NCBI GenBank assembly: GCA_015060975.1
Contig: SUXI01000001.1
Coordinates: forward strand, 62,001-126,000
Length of the DNA stretch: 64,000 nucleotides
DNA from: Bacteroidales bacterium
Lineage (GTDB): Bacteria > Bacteroidota > Bacteroidia > Bacteroidales > Muribaculaceae
Direction of reading: 5' to 3'
In this document: positions 24,698 through 32,932 of the stretch, piece by piece
Position numbering within the stretch: position 1 is the stretch's first letter
Layout: the number at the start of each line of letters is the position of its first letter
Position numbers and translations under genes: made by a program
The notes under the pieces: generated by a model
What the model was told of the DNA's origin: nothing
Database searches by the model: none
Seen by the model: the letters and a program-made list of their open reading frames with translations, nothing else

Positions 24698-25195
24698 TTA
24701 TATACGATTGAATTTTTTACCGCAGCCGTTGCATTTGGAGTTGGCGTTTTTACGGTCACAGAGAATGAGAATCCCTATACTGGATATCGATGCTATAATG
24801 GCAAGGGAGTCCAGTATTATTAAGTTGTTTTCCAAATCTTTTGTGAAGTAGAAATAGACAACAGAAGCTATGAAAAGGACTGTTGAAAGTATGAGCAATG
24901 GTGTGATATATTTATTTTTTTCGATACGGACTGTGTTTTCACTACCGCATTTCGGGCAGAATGGTTTTACATATTCTGTTGAGGAGTTGACAATCGGTTC
25001 TATCAGTATTAATGCCTTTTCATAGTCCTTTTCAAACACATAGATTGCGATGCCGGGAGTTGGACCGTATGCTCCTATGCGTGGGTCATTTGTTTCATCG
25101 TGTAGGCGGAAGACAATATCATTTTCATTGAGAGTGCTAACAATATTGTGTGCTATAATGTTATTTGAGCACTTATATAACAATCTGTCATTCAT
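24698..25195 (-). CDS. DUF2007-type putative signal-transducing protein with zinc ribbon and two membrane segments
   Basis: The N-terminal ~75 residues match the DUF2007 pattern (short alpha/beta domain, IVSTLNENDI then GIAIYVFEKDYEKAL). A split zinc ribbon follows: FCPKCGSEN near residue 82 and CNGCGKKF at the very end. Between the two halves lie two hydrophobic helices (about residues 97-115 and 128-150). Such proteins are common and uncharacterised in Bacteroidetes. I start at the ATG 25195, because the TTG six bases earlier adds nothing. Confidence 0.8.
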   Translation of the reverse strand: MNDRLLYKCSNNIIAHNIVSTLNENDIVFRLHDETNDPRIGAYGPTPGIAIYVFEKDYEKALILIEPIVNSSTEYVKPFCPKCGSENTVRIEKNKYITPLLILSTVLFIASVVYFYFTKDLENNLIILDSLAIIASISSIGILILCDRKNANSKCNGCGKKFNRI

Positions 25196-25365
25196 AATCA
25201 ACGGTTTTTAGCAATGTAATATATACAAAAATAGTAATTTGTTTGAAGATTTCTTTTTTAGGAATTGAAAAGTTTAATTTTCCGGCGACATTTTTAATAT
25301 TAATAATAGAAAAAGCTATTAATTGGGAGATGTATTATATAAACTATCAAATTATATTCATAAAA

Positions 25366-25401
25366 CTAACCGGGCAATGCTTCACAGCATCGCCCGGTTA
25401 G
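25366..25401 (-). terminator. Strong hairpin in the intergenic region
   Basis: CTAACCGGGC, then ATGCT, pair with AGCAT and GCCCGGTTAG (15 bp with one unpaired base pair step) around a 4-nt loop. On the reverse strand it is followed by TTTTATG. It is the second hairpin beyond the amidase gene stop, so it may end a separate short transcript. Confidence 0.65.
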
Positions 25402-25552
25402 CTAATAAACCAATCATTATCACATTTCTTGCAATGGAAAAAGTAATTTTGCTTTGTACTAATAAAACAACCGTTTAATTAAAAAGTTTTCCATTAGCAT
25501 CAAATAAACTCTAAAAATAAGTTAAATTTTCGATAAGAAACGCATATAAAAA
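25402..25552 (-). ncRNA. Possible small RNA between two terminators
   Basis: About 150 bases lie between the amidase terminator and a second strong hairpin pointing the same way. The segment contains inverted AATGGAAAA/TTTTCCATT arms about 50 bases apart. No consensus promoter is visible, so this is a weak suggestion; read-through protection is the simpler explanation. Confidence 0.25.
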
Positions 25553-25585
25553 ATTAGGTCGCAACTAAAATTGTTGCGACCTAAT
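25553..25585 (-). terminator. Terminator of the amidase gene
   Basis: A 13-bp perfect stem (ATTAGGTCGCAAC) with a 7-nt loop is followed on the reverse strand by TTTTTTATA. It begins 21 bp after the stop codon. Confidence 0.9.
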
Positions 25586-25605
25586 AATTATGAGAGATTC
25601 ACAAA

Positions 25606-28212
25606 TTAGTCAATAACGACTTTTGAAGTTTTAGTTATACCATTTGCGCCGGTTACTGTAACCATGTAAACGCCTGATAATCCAGCAACGTCAATACTGT
25701 TTGAGTTGGTTGATTGACGCATTGTCATACCATTCACAGCATTTACTTGAATCTTAGCGACATTCGCACCTTCCACTACCAATGTAGTGCCATTAACTAC
25801 AATGCGTGAGTTATCGCTAATGATACTATTCACACCTGTAACTTCATAGGTTGGGACGTTTCCAAATTTATAATATGCAATACCTTGATTGTGAACAAGT
25901 ATCCACATTTCAACACCTTCTTCGCCATTTACTGCTACCGCTACACTGGTTGAATATGATGTATTACGAGTGTTTCCAAGACCTGCAGCCGGATATTCAC
26001 CAATATTCTTAGCATTTGACCAACCATCGGTTGCATCAACAAGAATAGCTCTACCATCACGCACACGTTCAGAGGCTGTTGAATTTGGAGTATATGCAGT
26101 GGCAAATGCGTATGATGTACCTCTAAAGGTAAATGGCTCAAAAGCCGAACCGGCGTTGTCTTCATTCAAAGCGACAGCATTGAGCGATTGTGTTATAAGA
26201 CCATCTACATCAAACAATGTTGGATAGAAGTTTTGACCGGTAACCCAATAACGTCCTGTGTTACCTGCAATAACATGAGGTGTGAGACCAAATGCAATCC
26301 CGGTTACTCCATCTTCAGTAATGTTAAATACATTTGCTGTTGGATAGCAAACACCGTCGGTAATAGTATAGTTCACAATTTTTGTAGGATCAGATGCATG
26401 GCTTGAAGCAAAACTCAATGCGCCATTTGTCAAGTCGCCTTTAAGATAGAACGAGTCACCCAAGCGAGTTGCACCACCTAAATCAGAAGTTTCAAGGAAC
26501 AAATATGGTTTTGCGTTATCATTATCCCACACATAAACCTTTAATGATTGACCTGCTTCACTTGTCGCAATATTGCTTGTGATTATTTTGCCGTAGAAGA
26601 ATTTAATATCACAGAACGCCAATGCACCACCCTCAACGCCGGTCATATCAAGTTCACCTACAAATGACCCTTTTTGTGCATCTATGATTAAGATTTTGCC
26701 AATAGACGGACATGATACATATAACTTACCATCACCAAAACACATGTTACGCATAGCAGCCTTGTCGGTAGTCCAATCGGCATTTTTGCCCGATGTTTCT
26801 GAGTAATTCCATACTTCGGTCAATACCAATGGAGGATTCACCGCAGTACCATCAACCACTATAGTTTGTGTTTTTGTACCACTTGAAAGGGTTATAGTTG
26901 TCGAATGTTGTCCGGCTGAAGTTGGTTTATATGTAATATTCAATGTCCCACCGCTTGCGGGAATAGACGTTGTTGAAACCGCAAAATCGGTGGTATTGCT
27001 TGATGTCACAGAAATTGCCGAAGACAATGAAGTGCCTTTTACGGTAACCGATTTTGAAGAAGTATTACCTACTGTCAATTCACCAAACTCAACGGTTGAA
27101 GGAGAAACCGAAATGCTTGACGCTTCACCCTTAACCATGTCAAAGTTTAGATTATATTGTTTGGCATTATCATCGATTGTTACATATTTTGTTTGTGACG
27201 CATATCCATTAGCTTCAACCGTAATGCTATAAGTAGCACCTTTATACAAATCATAGAATGTGTAGAAACCATTATTGAATTGGTCGGTTGTATAAGTTTT
27301 TGAACCACCTGTAGCGGTATTTGTCAAAATCACCTTAGCGCCATTGATAGCAAGATATTTATCACGTCCGCGTGTCGCATAACTTGTGTAACCACATGAT
27401 TTAGCCAAGTCGCGAATATCACCTACAACAATACTTTGAAGGACTACGCCATCGCCATTACCCAATCCGGGAGAGTCAATATATGCGCGCACCAACTGCC
27501 AAGCGAGGAAGAAGTTATATTCTTTGCTACACATACGGAATGCTTCAGGACGATAGTCATGAAACCAAGACTCAGCCAAGAACCCGGGAGCAGTATTAGT
27601 ATTCAATACACCAAGCCCCGAACCTCCATAAAATTTGCGGTCGGTCATACCGCGAGGAGTTGAGTATGTCACATTAGTCAATTTTCCATTGTCATGCCAA
27701 TTAGCGGCAGCTTGCGACATATATAACGAAGTGGAATTATAGGCTGAATAATCACTTTTTGATTTCGCACGACACATCACAACCACATAGTTTGCGCTTG
27801 AGTTACCGGCATTGGTGTGCAATGACATAAAGTAACCACCGTATGAATTTGATTGTGCCGCAATTGTAGATAGTGTCAAGTCGCCACCTTGGGTATTTGC
27901 CTCACGTGACAATTTTATATCATTATTTACATATTTAGTCCAAAAATATTTGATACCTTGAGCACGATATGTGTTGCCCGATGATTCCCAGAAACAATTA
28001 CTGCTATTATAGGTGCTATACAAAGGAGATCCACCATTAACCGTAACATCATAAACCGGAAGCTTAACACCGTTAACGGCAGGCATAGATGTTTGACGGT
28101 CGTTTGATGTATAACCACCGTGACCGGGATTTACATATAACTTATATTTAGAAGCGGCCGATGCCGAGAAACTCACGCATATCAAAGCCAATATAATTGC
28201 GATTTTTTTCAT
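25606..28212 (-). CDS. Secreted N-acetylmuramoyl-L-alanine amidase-like multidomain protein with type IX tail
   Basis: After a signal peptide (residues 1-19), residues ~24-245 resemble an amidase_3 zinc hydrolase: NPGHGG for the first His, SLHTNAG for the second, and FLAESWFHDYR for the Glu. A carboxypeptidase-like regulatory domain (~260-355) and an Ig-like repeat starting ISVSPSTVEFGELTVG (~360-455) follow. Next comes a ~330-residue beta-propeller-like region. The final ~70 residues form a Por secretion tail with IQVNAVNGMTMRQ and SGVYMVTVTGANG. I start at the ATG 28212; a TTG at 28230 is inside the upstream gene, and AGGAGG lies 12 bases before the ATG. Confidence 0.87.
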   Translation of the reverse strand: MKKIAIILALICVSFSASAASKYKLYVNPGHGGYTSNDRQTSMPAVNGVKLPVYDVTVNGGSPLYSTYNSSNCFWESSGNTYRAQGIKYFWTKYVNNDIKLSREANTQGGDLTLSTIAAQSNSYGGYFMSLHTNAGNSSANYVVVMCRAKSKSDYSAYNSTSLYMSQAAANWHDNGKLTNVTYSTPRGMTDRKFYGGSGLGVLNTNTAPGFLAESWFHDYRPEAFRMCSKEYNFFLAWQLVRAYIDSPGLGNGDGVVLQSIVVGDIRDLAKSCGYTSYATRGRDKYLAINGAKVILTNTATGGSKTYTTDQFNNGFYTFYDLYKGATYSITVEANGYASQTKYVTIDDNAKQYNLNFDMVKGEASSISVSPSTVEFGELTVGNTSSKSVTVKGTSLSSAISVTSSNTTDFAVSTTSIPASGGTLNITYKPTSAGQHSTTITLSSGTKTQTIVVDGTAVNPPLVLTEVWNYSETSGKNADWTTDKAAMRNMCFGDGKLYVSCPSIGKILIIDAQKGSFVGELDMTGVEGGALAFCDIKFFYGKIITSNIATSEAGQSLKVYVWDNDNAKPYLFLETSDLGGATRLGDSFYLKGDLTNGALSFASSHASDPTKIVNYTITDGVCYPTANVFNITEDGVTGIAFGLTPHVIAGNTGRYWVTGQNFYPTLFDVDGLITQSLNAVALNEDNAGSAFEPFTFRGTSYAFATAYTPNSTASERVRDGRAILVDATDGWSNAKNIGEYPAAGLGNTRNTSYSTSVAVAVNGEEGVEMWILVHNQGIAYYKFGNVPTYEVTGVNSIISDNSRIVVNGTTLVVEGANVAKIQVNAVNGMTMRQSTNSNSIDVAGLSGVYMVTVTGANGITKTSKVVID

Positions 28213-28216
28213 TTTC

Positions 28217-29146
28217 TTATTCCTCCTCAATAGTCATTAAATATATTTTACCTTCAAGAGTGTGAAATGCAATTTTGTTACCATCATTAGAAACAGCAGG
28301 GAACATCTTTATTTCAGATGTAGCCGGGGTGAGTTGTTGGTATTGTGTGCCATCGGCTTTTGCAATAACAATATTACTTTCGGTATAGAAATATCCGTCA
28401 TCTTTATCATGCATACCTACCACATGAGTATTGCCACGCCACACCGGAGCACGCAATGGACCAACTTTCACAAGATTCTTTCCATTGATGTCGCATATAT
28501 AAGCATTGTCGGCGCAACTGAACAAGATTTTATCTTTGTTGGGCGAAAGGCTTGTCCACACATATTGGGTTTCACCCCAATCAATTTGTCCTTTAAGCGG
28601 GTCAAGCACAATGCGACGACCATTGTTATACACTACAATCTTCAAGTCTTCCTCAGTGACAAAAATATTATCTTTTGGATTGAATTTTTGAGAGGTAGAA
28701 CTATTGGTAACTTCGGCAGTCATTACCTTTGAATTAACTGCGTATGAAACCTTATTGTTACACAACCCTAATTGATTCAAGTGGGGAAGTTGTGTGGCAA
28801 CAGTAGAGATTGATTTGTCGGCTACATTGATTGAATAGATATCCACAGTGTAGTCATCATTCTTTTGACGCACAATAATGGTTTTACCATCATTAGCGAT
28901 TACAGGATAATAACCTGCCGAGCACATGTCGGTCAATTCGGTGTAAACACCGCTTTTCACATTAACAATACCGAGTCCGGTATAATTTTCAGCCGAAACC
29001 AAAAGGTTTCCATCGGGCATAAAGCGTGGATGATACGCTTTTTCCATTGCTCCCGTGTGAACTTGTTGTAATGACTTAACTTTAAATTGAGCTTGCAATG
29101 TCAATGAAGTTACAGCCACTACAAAACATAGAACCATTTTTTTCAT
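28217..29146 (-). CDS. Secreted beta-propeller (PD40/TolB-like) protein
   Basis: A signal peptide of ~19 residues (MKKMVLCFVVAVTSLTLQAQ) is followed by six to seven propeller blades of the PD40 type: HPRFMPDGNLLVSAEN, SLSPNKDKILFSC and FPAVSNDGNKIAFHT. There are no enzyme residues. The gene ends 4 bp before the amidase ATG, and its final GAGGAGGAA supplies the ribosome-binding site of that gene. The two proteins probably act together at the cell surface. A -7 TACCTTTG lies on the reverse strand at 29202-29209. Confidence 0.85.
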   Translation of the reverse strand: MKKMVLCFVVAVTSLTLQAQFKVKSLQQVHTGAMEKAYHPRFMPDGNLLVSAENYTGLGIVNVKSGVYTELTDMCSAGYYPVIANDGKTIIVRQKNDDYTVDIYSINVADKSISTVATQLPHLNQLGLCNNKVSYAVNSKVMTAEVTNSSTSQKFNPKDNIFVTEEDLKIVVYNNGRRIVLDPLKGQIDWGETQYVWTSLSPNKDKILFSCADNAYICDINGKNLVKVGPLRAPVWRGNTHVVGMHDKDDGYFYTESNIVIAKADGTQYQQLTPATSEIKMFPAVSNDGNKIAFHTLEGKIYLMTIEEE

Positions 29147-29366
29147 TTTGTAGAATAATTTTAATTTATAGTTAAAAAATTAAGTCAAAAATTTGAATTC
29201 GCAAAGGTACTAAATTATTATCACTTAATCTCATGTAATTTATAGAAATTACCAAAAAAACTTGACATATAAAATAATAGTGTTACTTGATATTGTCTTT
29301 TGCCTTATATATAATTCAACAAAAAACACAATTTTTGTGTTATAAAAAATAAAAATTATTTGTTTT

Positions 29367-29933
29367 ATGAAAATGAAATGGTTGTATATTTTATTAGCAG
29401 TAGCGTTGATATTTAGTATTGCTGCATTGATTGCTTCATTGTGCCGAATAGAACCTATAAAAGTCGAGTGGATGGGGATTATGATTGGAATATTCGGATT
29501 ATTAACATCGGTTTTGTTGGGATGGCAGGTGTTTAGTATAATCAACCTTAGAGGAATGGAAGTTAAATTGAAAAACCTTGAGGATACATCGCGAAAAGGC
29601 GATTCAGAAGCTATTGGCAAGGCTTACGATGGCATAGCCACACTTTATATAACTTCTATACCCGACGAAAATAAAACTCAAGATGAGCTCGTTACAGATC
29701 ATTTATATGGTTATATATTATTTACAGCAATGGCGATTGCGATGCAATGCGAGGCGGGCAATTATGAATATTGCGAATCAACGATAGGGCATATATTAAA
29801 AATCGATCAAAACAAGTTTAAAATAAACAAACACCAACGTGACAATATCTTTGAGATTGCCGCTCATATTTCATCACATGGAAATATTAAAAATTTTCCT
29901 GATTATCTTCGTTGGATAGCAACATTGGTATAA
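29367..29933 (+). CDS. Hypothetical membrane protein
   Basis: 188 residues with two N-terminal transmembrane helices (about 5-26 and 33-55) and a soluble helical part. The latter includes a short coiled coil (MEVKLKNLEDTSRKG) and a KAYDGIATLYITSIPDE helix. It resembles small Bacteroidales membrane proteins of unknown role. It is isolated, with no operon partner; the overlapping reverse-strand reading frame is a shadow. Confidence 0.7.
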   Translation: MKMKWLYILLAVALIFSIAALIASLCRIEPIKVEWMGIMIGIFGLLTSVLLGWQVFSIINLRGMEVKLKNLEDTSRKGDSEAIGKAYDGIATLYITSIPDENKTQDELVTDHLYGYILFTAMAIAMQCEAGNYEYCESTIGHILKIDQNKFKINKHQRDNIFEIAAHISSHGNIKNFPDYLRWIATLV

Positions 29934-30057
29934 CTATCGTTTAGAATGTTGTCTATATGTTGGTACATTTATTGAAATGCAAAAACAAGTTTCACGCACT
30001 GAAAAACGTCTAACCCCGGCTGATTATCAAAGATTTATAGTTGGAGATGATTTAGGT
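29934..30057. other. Intergenic region, no gene seen
   Basis: This short AT-rich stretch lies between the membrane protein and the small RNA terminator. It may contain the remains of a reading frame (ATGCAAAAACAAGTTTCACG at 29977), but nothing can be supported. Confidence 0.3.
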
Positions 30058-30126
30058 AGCAAAAAAAATTGATTGTCATCCCGACAACCAATCTCCTTAA
30101 CCTTAAATCTAATACCATGAAAAACA
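30058..30126 (-). ncRNA. Small RNA with intrinsic terminator
   Basis: On the reverse strand a -7 element TACCTTTG (30132-30139) is followed by ~35 bases containing GGTATTAGATTTAAGGTTAA. A 10-bp hairpin follows (30068-30092, ATTGGTTGTC stem, one wobble), then eight T (30061-30068). The unit has no reading frame. This looks like a compact sRNA; the ATTAGATTTAAGGTTAA segment feels familiar from Bacteroides intergenic regions, but I cannot name it. The -33 box is weak. Confidence 0.65.
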
Positions 30127-30250
30127 CGATGCAAAGGTATAACTTTTTATGTTATAAAACATATTTTTGAGATACAAAAATCTATAATTTCACATTGTTT
30201 AACAATGATATACTATAAATGGGCTATCTTTAACATAGCGCAACTAATAA

Positions 30251-30280
30251 TATAGCCTTGCCAAAGATGGCAAGGCTATA
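30251..30280 (-). terminator. frr terminator
   Basis: TATAGCCTTGCC pairs perfectly with its complement around AAAGAT (12 bp). It lies 42 bp after the frr stop codon. Confidence 0.85.
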
Positions 30281-30321
30281 TATTTTAGAGACGGTGTGCG
30301 TAATGCAAACCGATAATGAGA

Positions 30322-30882
30322 TTATACTGTGAGAATTTCTTTTTCTTTTGCGGCGAAAAGGTCATCGATTTTCTTCATATACTTGTCGTGAAGTTTTTGT
30401 GCTTTTTCTTCACCGTTTTTCGACATATCTTCGGGCATACCGTTTTTAACCGCTTTTTTCAACCCTTCGATAGCGTCGCGGCGAGCGTTTCGTACCGATA
30501 CTTTGGCTGTTTCGGCTTCCCCCTTACATTGTTTAACGAGTGCTTTACGACGGTCTTCGGTCAATGGCGGAATAGTGAGACGAATCACTTCGCCATTGTT
30601 TTCGGGAGTAATGCCAAGTTCTGAGTTGATAATAGCTTTTTCAATTTCTTTAAACATTGGTTTTTCCCAAGGTGTGATAGCTATGGTGCGGGCATCGGGT
30701 ACTGAAATGTTTGCCACATTTGAGATGGGCACACCGCTGCCGTAATATTCCACACGAATACCTTCGAGAATTTTAGCATTAGCTTTTCCTGCGCGAATGC
30801 GAGCAAGAGTCTCATCAAGATACTCAACTGCCAATTCCATTTTTTCTTCAGCAGGTTCCAAATAATCTTTTACTTCAGCCAT
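30322..30882 (-). CDS. frr: Ribosome recycling factor
   Basis: RRF releases the ribosome from mRNA together with EF-G after termination. It shows the family arc: [21 protein letters not shown] with the conserved Arg, [20 protein letters not shown], [33 protein letters not shown], and VRNARRDA. Its length of 186 is standard. It lies 32 bp downstream of pyrH, the conserved order pyrH-frr. Confidence 0.97.
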   Translation of the reverse strand: MAEVKDYLEPAEEKMELAVEYLDETLARIRAGKANAKILEGIRVEYYGSGVPISNVANISVPDARTIAITPWEKPMFKEIEKAIINSELGITPENNGEVIRLTIPPLTEDRRKALVKQCKGEAETAKVSVRNARRDAIEGLKKAVKNGMPEDMSKNGEEKAQKLHDKYMKKIDDLFAAKEKEILTV

Positions 30883-30914
30883 AATATTGTTGTTTTTAAT
30901 TAATATTCAATGAA

Positions 30915-31625
30915 TTAGTAAACCAATGTGCCAATAGGTTCGCCTGCAATTACTTTCGCAAGATTGCCCGGAGTGTCCATATCAAACACCACGATTGGCA
31001 GGTTGTTTTCTTTGCACAATGCAGTAGCGGTCAAGTCCATCACTTTCAATCCGCGAGTGTAAACCTCATCGTATGAGATTTCACTAAACTTTGTTGCCGT
31101 TGGGTCTTTTTCGGGATCGGCAGTGTAGATGCCATCAACGCGAGTGCCTTTCAACATCACGTCGGCTTCAACTTCGATACCGCGTAAAGCCGAACCGGTA
31201 TCGGTAGTAAAGAATGGGTTGCCTGTTCCTCCTGCCATGATTGATACAGCACCATTATTCAATGCTTCAATTGCTTTCCATTTGCTATAATGCTCGCCAA
31301 TAGGGAACATATTCACTGCTGTGAATACTTTTGCAGGTTGACCAACAGCTTCAAGCGCCGAACTCAATGCAAGTGAGTTGATAACTGTCGCAAGCATTCC
31401 CATTTGATCGCCTTTTACACGGTCGAAACCTTTCGATGCCCCCGAAAGTCCACGGAAAATATTACCTCCGCCTATCACTATTGCCACTTGCACGCCTTGC
31501 GAAGCTATTTCTTTAATTTGTGTGGCATATTCTCCCAATCGTTTGGTGTCAATGCCGTAACCTTGCTCGCCCATTAGCGATTCGCCACTGAGCTTGAGCA
31601 ATACTCTTTTATATTTTGTTCTCAT
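30915..31625 (-). CDS. pyrH: UMP kinase
   Basis: It phosphorylates UMP to UDP and is a hexameric amino-acid-kinase fold enzyme. Motifs seen are KRVLLKLSGESLMG, VAIVIGGGNIFRG, the GGTGNPFFTTDTGSALRG segment, and LMDLTA-type TALCKENNLPIVVFD. The length of 236 is normal. It has its own promoter in the divergent region with the GDP-mannose pyrophosphorylase gene. Confidence 0.97.
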   Translation of the reverse strand: MRTKYKRVLLKLSGESLMGEQGYGIDTKRLGEYATQIKEIASQGVQVAIVIGGGNIFRGLSGASKGFDRVKGDQMGMLATVINSLALSSALEAVGQPAKVFTAVNMFPIGEHYSKWKAIEALNNGAVSIMAGGTGNPFFTTDTGSALRGIEVEADVMLKGTRVDGIYTADPEKDPTATKFSEISYDEVYTRGLKVMDLTATALCKENNLPIVVFDMDTPGNLAKVIAGEPIGTLVY

Positions 31626-31655
31626 TGTTATTGTTTTTAATAGAGGTTATTACGA

Positions 31656-31688
31656 CAAAGATAGTACATTAAAACGATATTTTGCAAA
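31656..31688 (-). promoter_or_regulatory. pyrH-frr promoter
   Basis: The reverse strand has TTTG (31685-31688), a 21-nt spacer and TATCTTTG (31656-31663), giving a ~24-nt leader. Confidence 0.8.
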
Positions 31689-31741
31689 AATTCCCCAAAG
31701 AATATTCATAAACCAACCAAAACTGAATTTATGAATAAAAA

Positions 31742-31774
31742 TTTGGAACATTCCAACTATAATCATTAACTTAG
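31742..31774 (+). promoter_or_regulatory. Likely promoter of the mannose-1-phosphate guanylyltransferase operon
   Basis: TTTG (31742-31745), a 21-nt spacer and TAACTTAG (31767-31774) match with one base off in the -7 box. A small inverted repeat TTGGAA-CA-TTCCAA overlaps the -33 box. Confidence 0.5.
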
Positions 31775-31816
31775 CAAATTAAACATTACCAAACTACAAA
31801 TTTCAATTTTAAAACC

Positions 31817-32899
31817 ATGATAAATAATCATCGTTATTGCGTGATAATGTGTGGCGGAATAGGCAGCCGTTTTTGGCCATATAGCCGCACAAACCGACCA
31901 AAACAGTTTATTGATTTTTTAGGCACTGGGCGCACATTGCTCCAAATGAGCTACGACCGCATTCTCCCCATCGTGCCAAAAGAAAATATAATTGTTGTTA
32001 CAAACGCTCAATATGCTCCATTGGTGAAAGAGCAACTTCCCGATTTGCAAGATGACCAAATTTTACTTGAACCTGCACGTCGCAACACTGCTCCATGTAT
32101 TGCATGGGCTGCATGGCACATTGCTGCACGCGACCCCGAAGCGAGCATGATTGTGACCCCTAGTGATCACCTCATTACTCGCGAACGCGAATTTGAAACA
32201 AGTATCATTAAAGGATTTGAGTTTGTTGAAAACAACAATGCTTTGCTCACACTCGGCATTAAACCGGTGCGCCCCGAAACCGGATATGGTTACATTCAAA
32301 TAGGCGACAAGGTTGACGATAGCATTAGCAAAGTGAAAACGTTTACCGAAAAGCCCAACCTTGAATTGGCAAAAGTATTCCTCAGTACCGGTGAGTTTTT
32401 CTGGAACTCAGGCATTTTTTTGTGGAAAGCCGCTACAATCAAAGAAGCATTTCATAAACATGCGTCTAATATTGCAACCCAATTTGAATCGGGTGCAGAG
32501 TTTTTTGGCACTGCTCGGGAAAAAGAGTTTATAGAAAATCAATTTCCGGCATGCGCAAGCATTTCTATCGACTATGCTATAATGGAGAAAGCACCAAACG
32601 TGTATATAGAATGTGTCACATTCGGGTGGAATGATCTTGGCACATGGAGCGCACTTTATGATAACTCCTCTAAAAACAAAGACCACAATGTAGCACAAAA
32701 CTGCAACCTTCTCGCATATAATTCAACCGGTAACATTTTTGCTGTCGATGGCGATAAATTAATTGTAGTTGATGGATTAAAAGACTATATTGTTGCCGAT
32801 GCCGGCGATGTATTGCTAATTTGCCCCAAGAGCGAGGAACAACGCATTAAGCAAATGGTAAATGATGCCAACTTAAAATTTGGTGATAAATATTTATAA
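31817..32899 (+). CDS. manC: Mannose-1-phosphate guanylyltransferase
   Basis: It makes GDP-mannose from mannose-1-phosphate and GTP for polysaccharide and glycoprotein O-glycan synthesis. The N-terminal nucleotide loop is CGGIGSRFWPYSRTNRPKQF. Other family motifs are LLEPARRNTAPCIAWAA, VTPSDHLI, TGYGYIQIG, FTEKP and NSGIFLW. At 360 residues it is the short single-domain type without the phosphomannose isomerase domain. It is followed 33 bp later by the YfhO-type gene. Confidence 0.95.
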   Translation: MINNHRYCVIMCGGIGSRFWPYSRTNRPKQFIDFLGTGRTLLQMSYDRILPIVPKENIIVVTNAQYAPLVKEQLPDLQDDQILLEPARRNTAPCIAWAAWHIAARDPEASMIVTPSDHLITREREFETSIIKGFEFVENNNALLTLGIKPVRPETGYGYIQIGDKVDDSISKVKTFTEKPNLELAKVFLSTGEFFWNSGIFLWKAATIKEAFHKHASNIATQFESGAEFFGTAREKEFIENQFPACASISIDYAIMEKAPNVYIECVTFGWNDLGTWSALYDNSSKNKDHNVAQNCNLLAYNSTGNIFAVDGDKLIVVDGLKDYIVADAGDVLLICPKSEEQRIKQMVNDANLKFGDKYL

Positions 32900-32932
32900 C
32901 CCGGTAAGCTCAAATATTTCAACCTAAGATAA

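Noticed and set aside
24591..24851. An 86-codon rightward reading frame
   Set aside because: It overlaps the DUF2007-type gene on the other strand and lacks any supporting feature.
29249..29620. A 123-codon reverse reading frame
   Set aside because: It is the antisense shadow of the membrane protein at 29367-29933 and has no promoter or family pattern.
31742..31758. Inverted repeat TTGGAA-CA-TTCCAA as an operator
   Set aside because: Six-base arms are too short to claim a regulator site without further copies.
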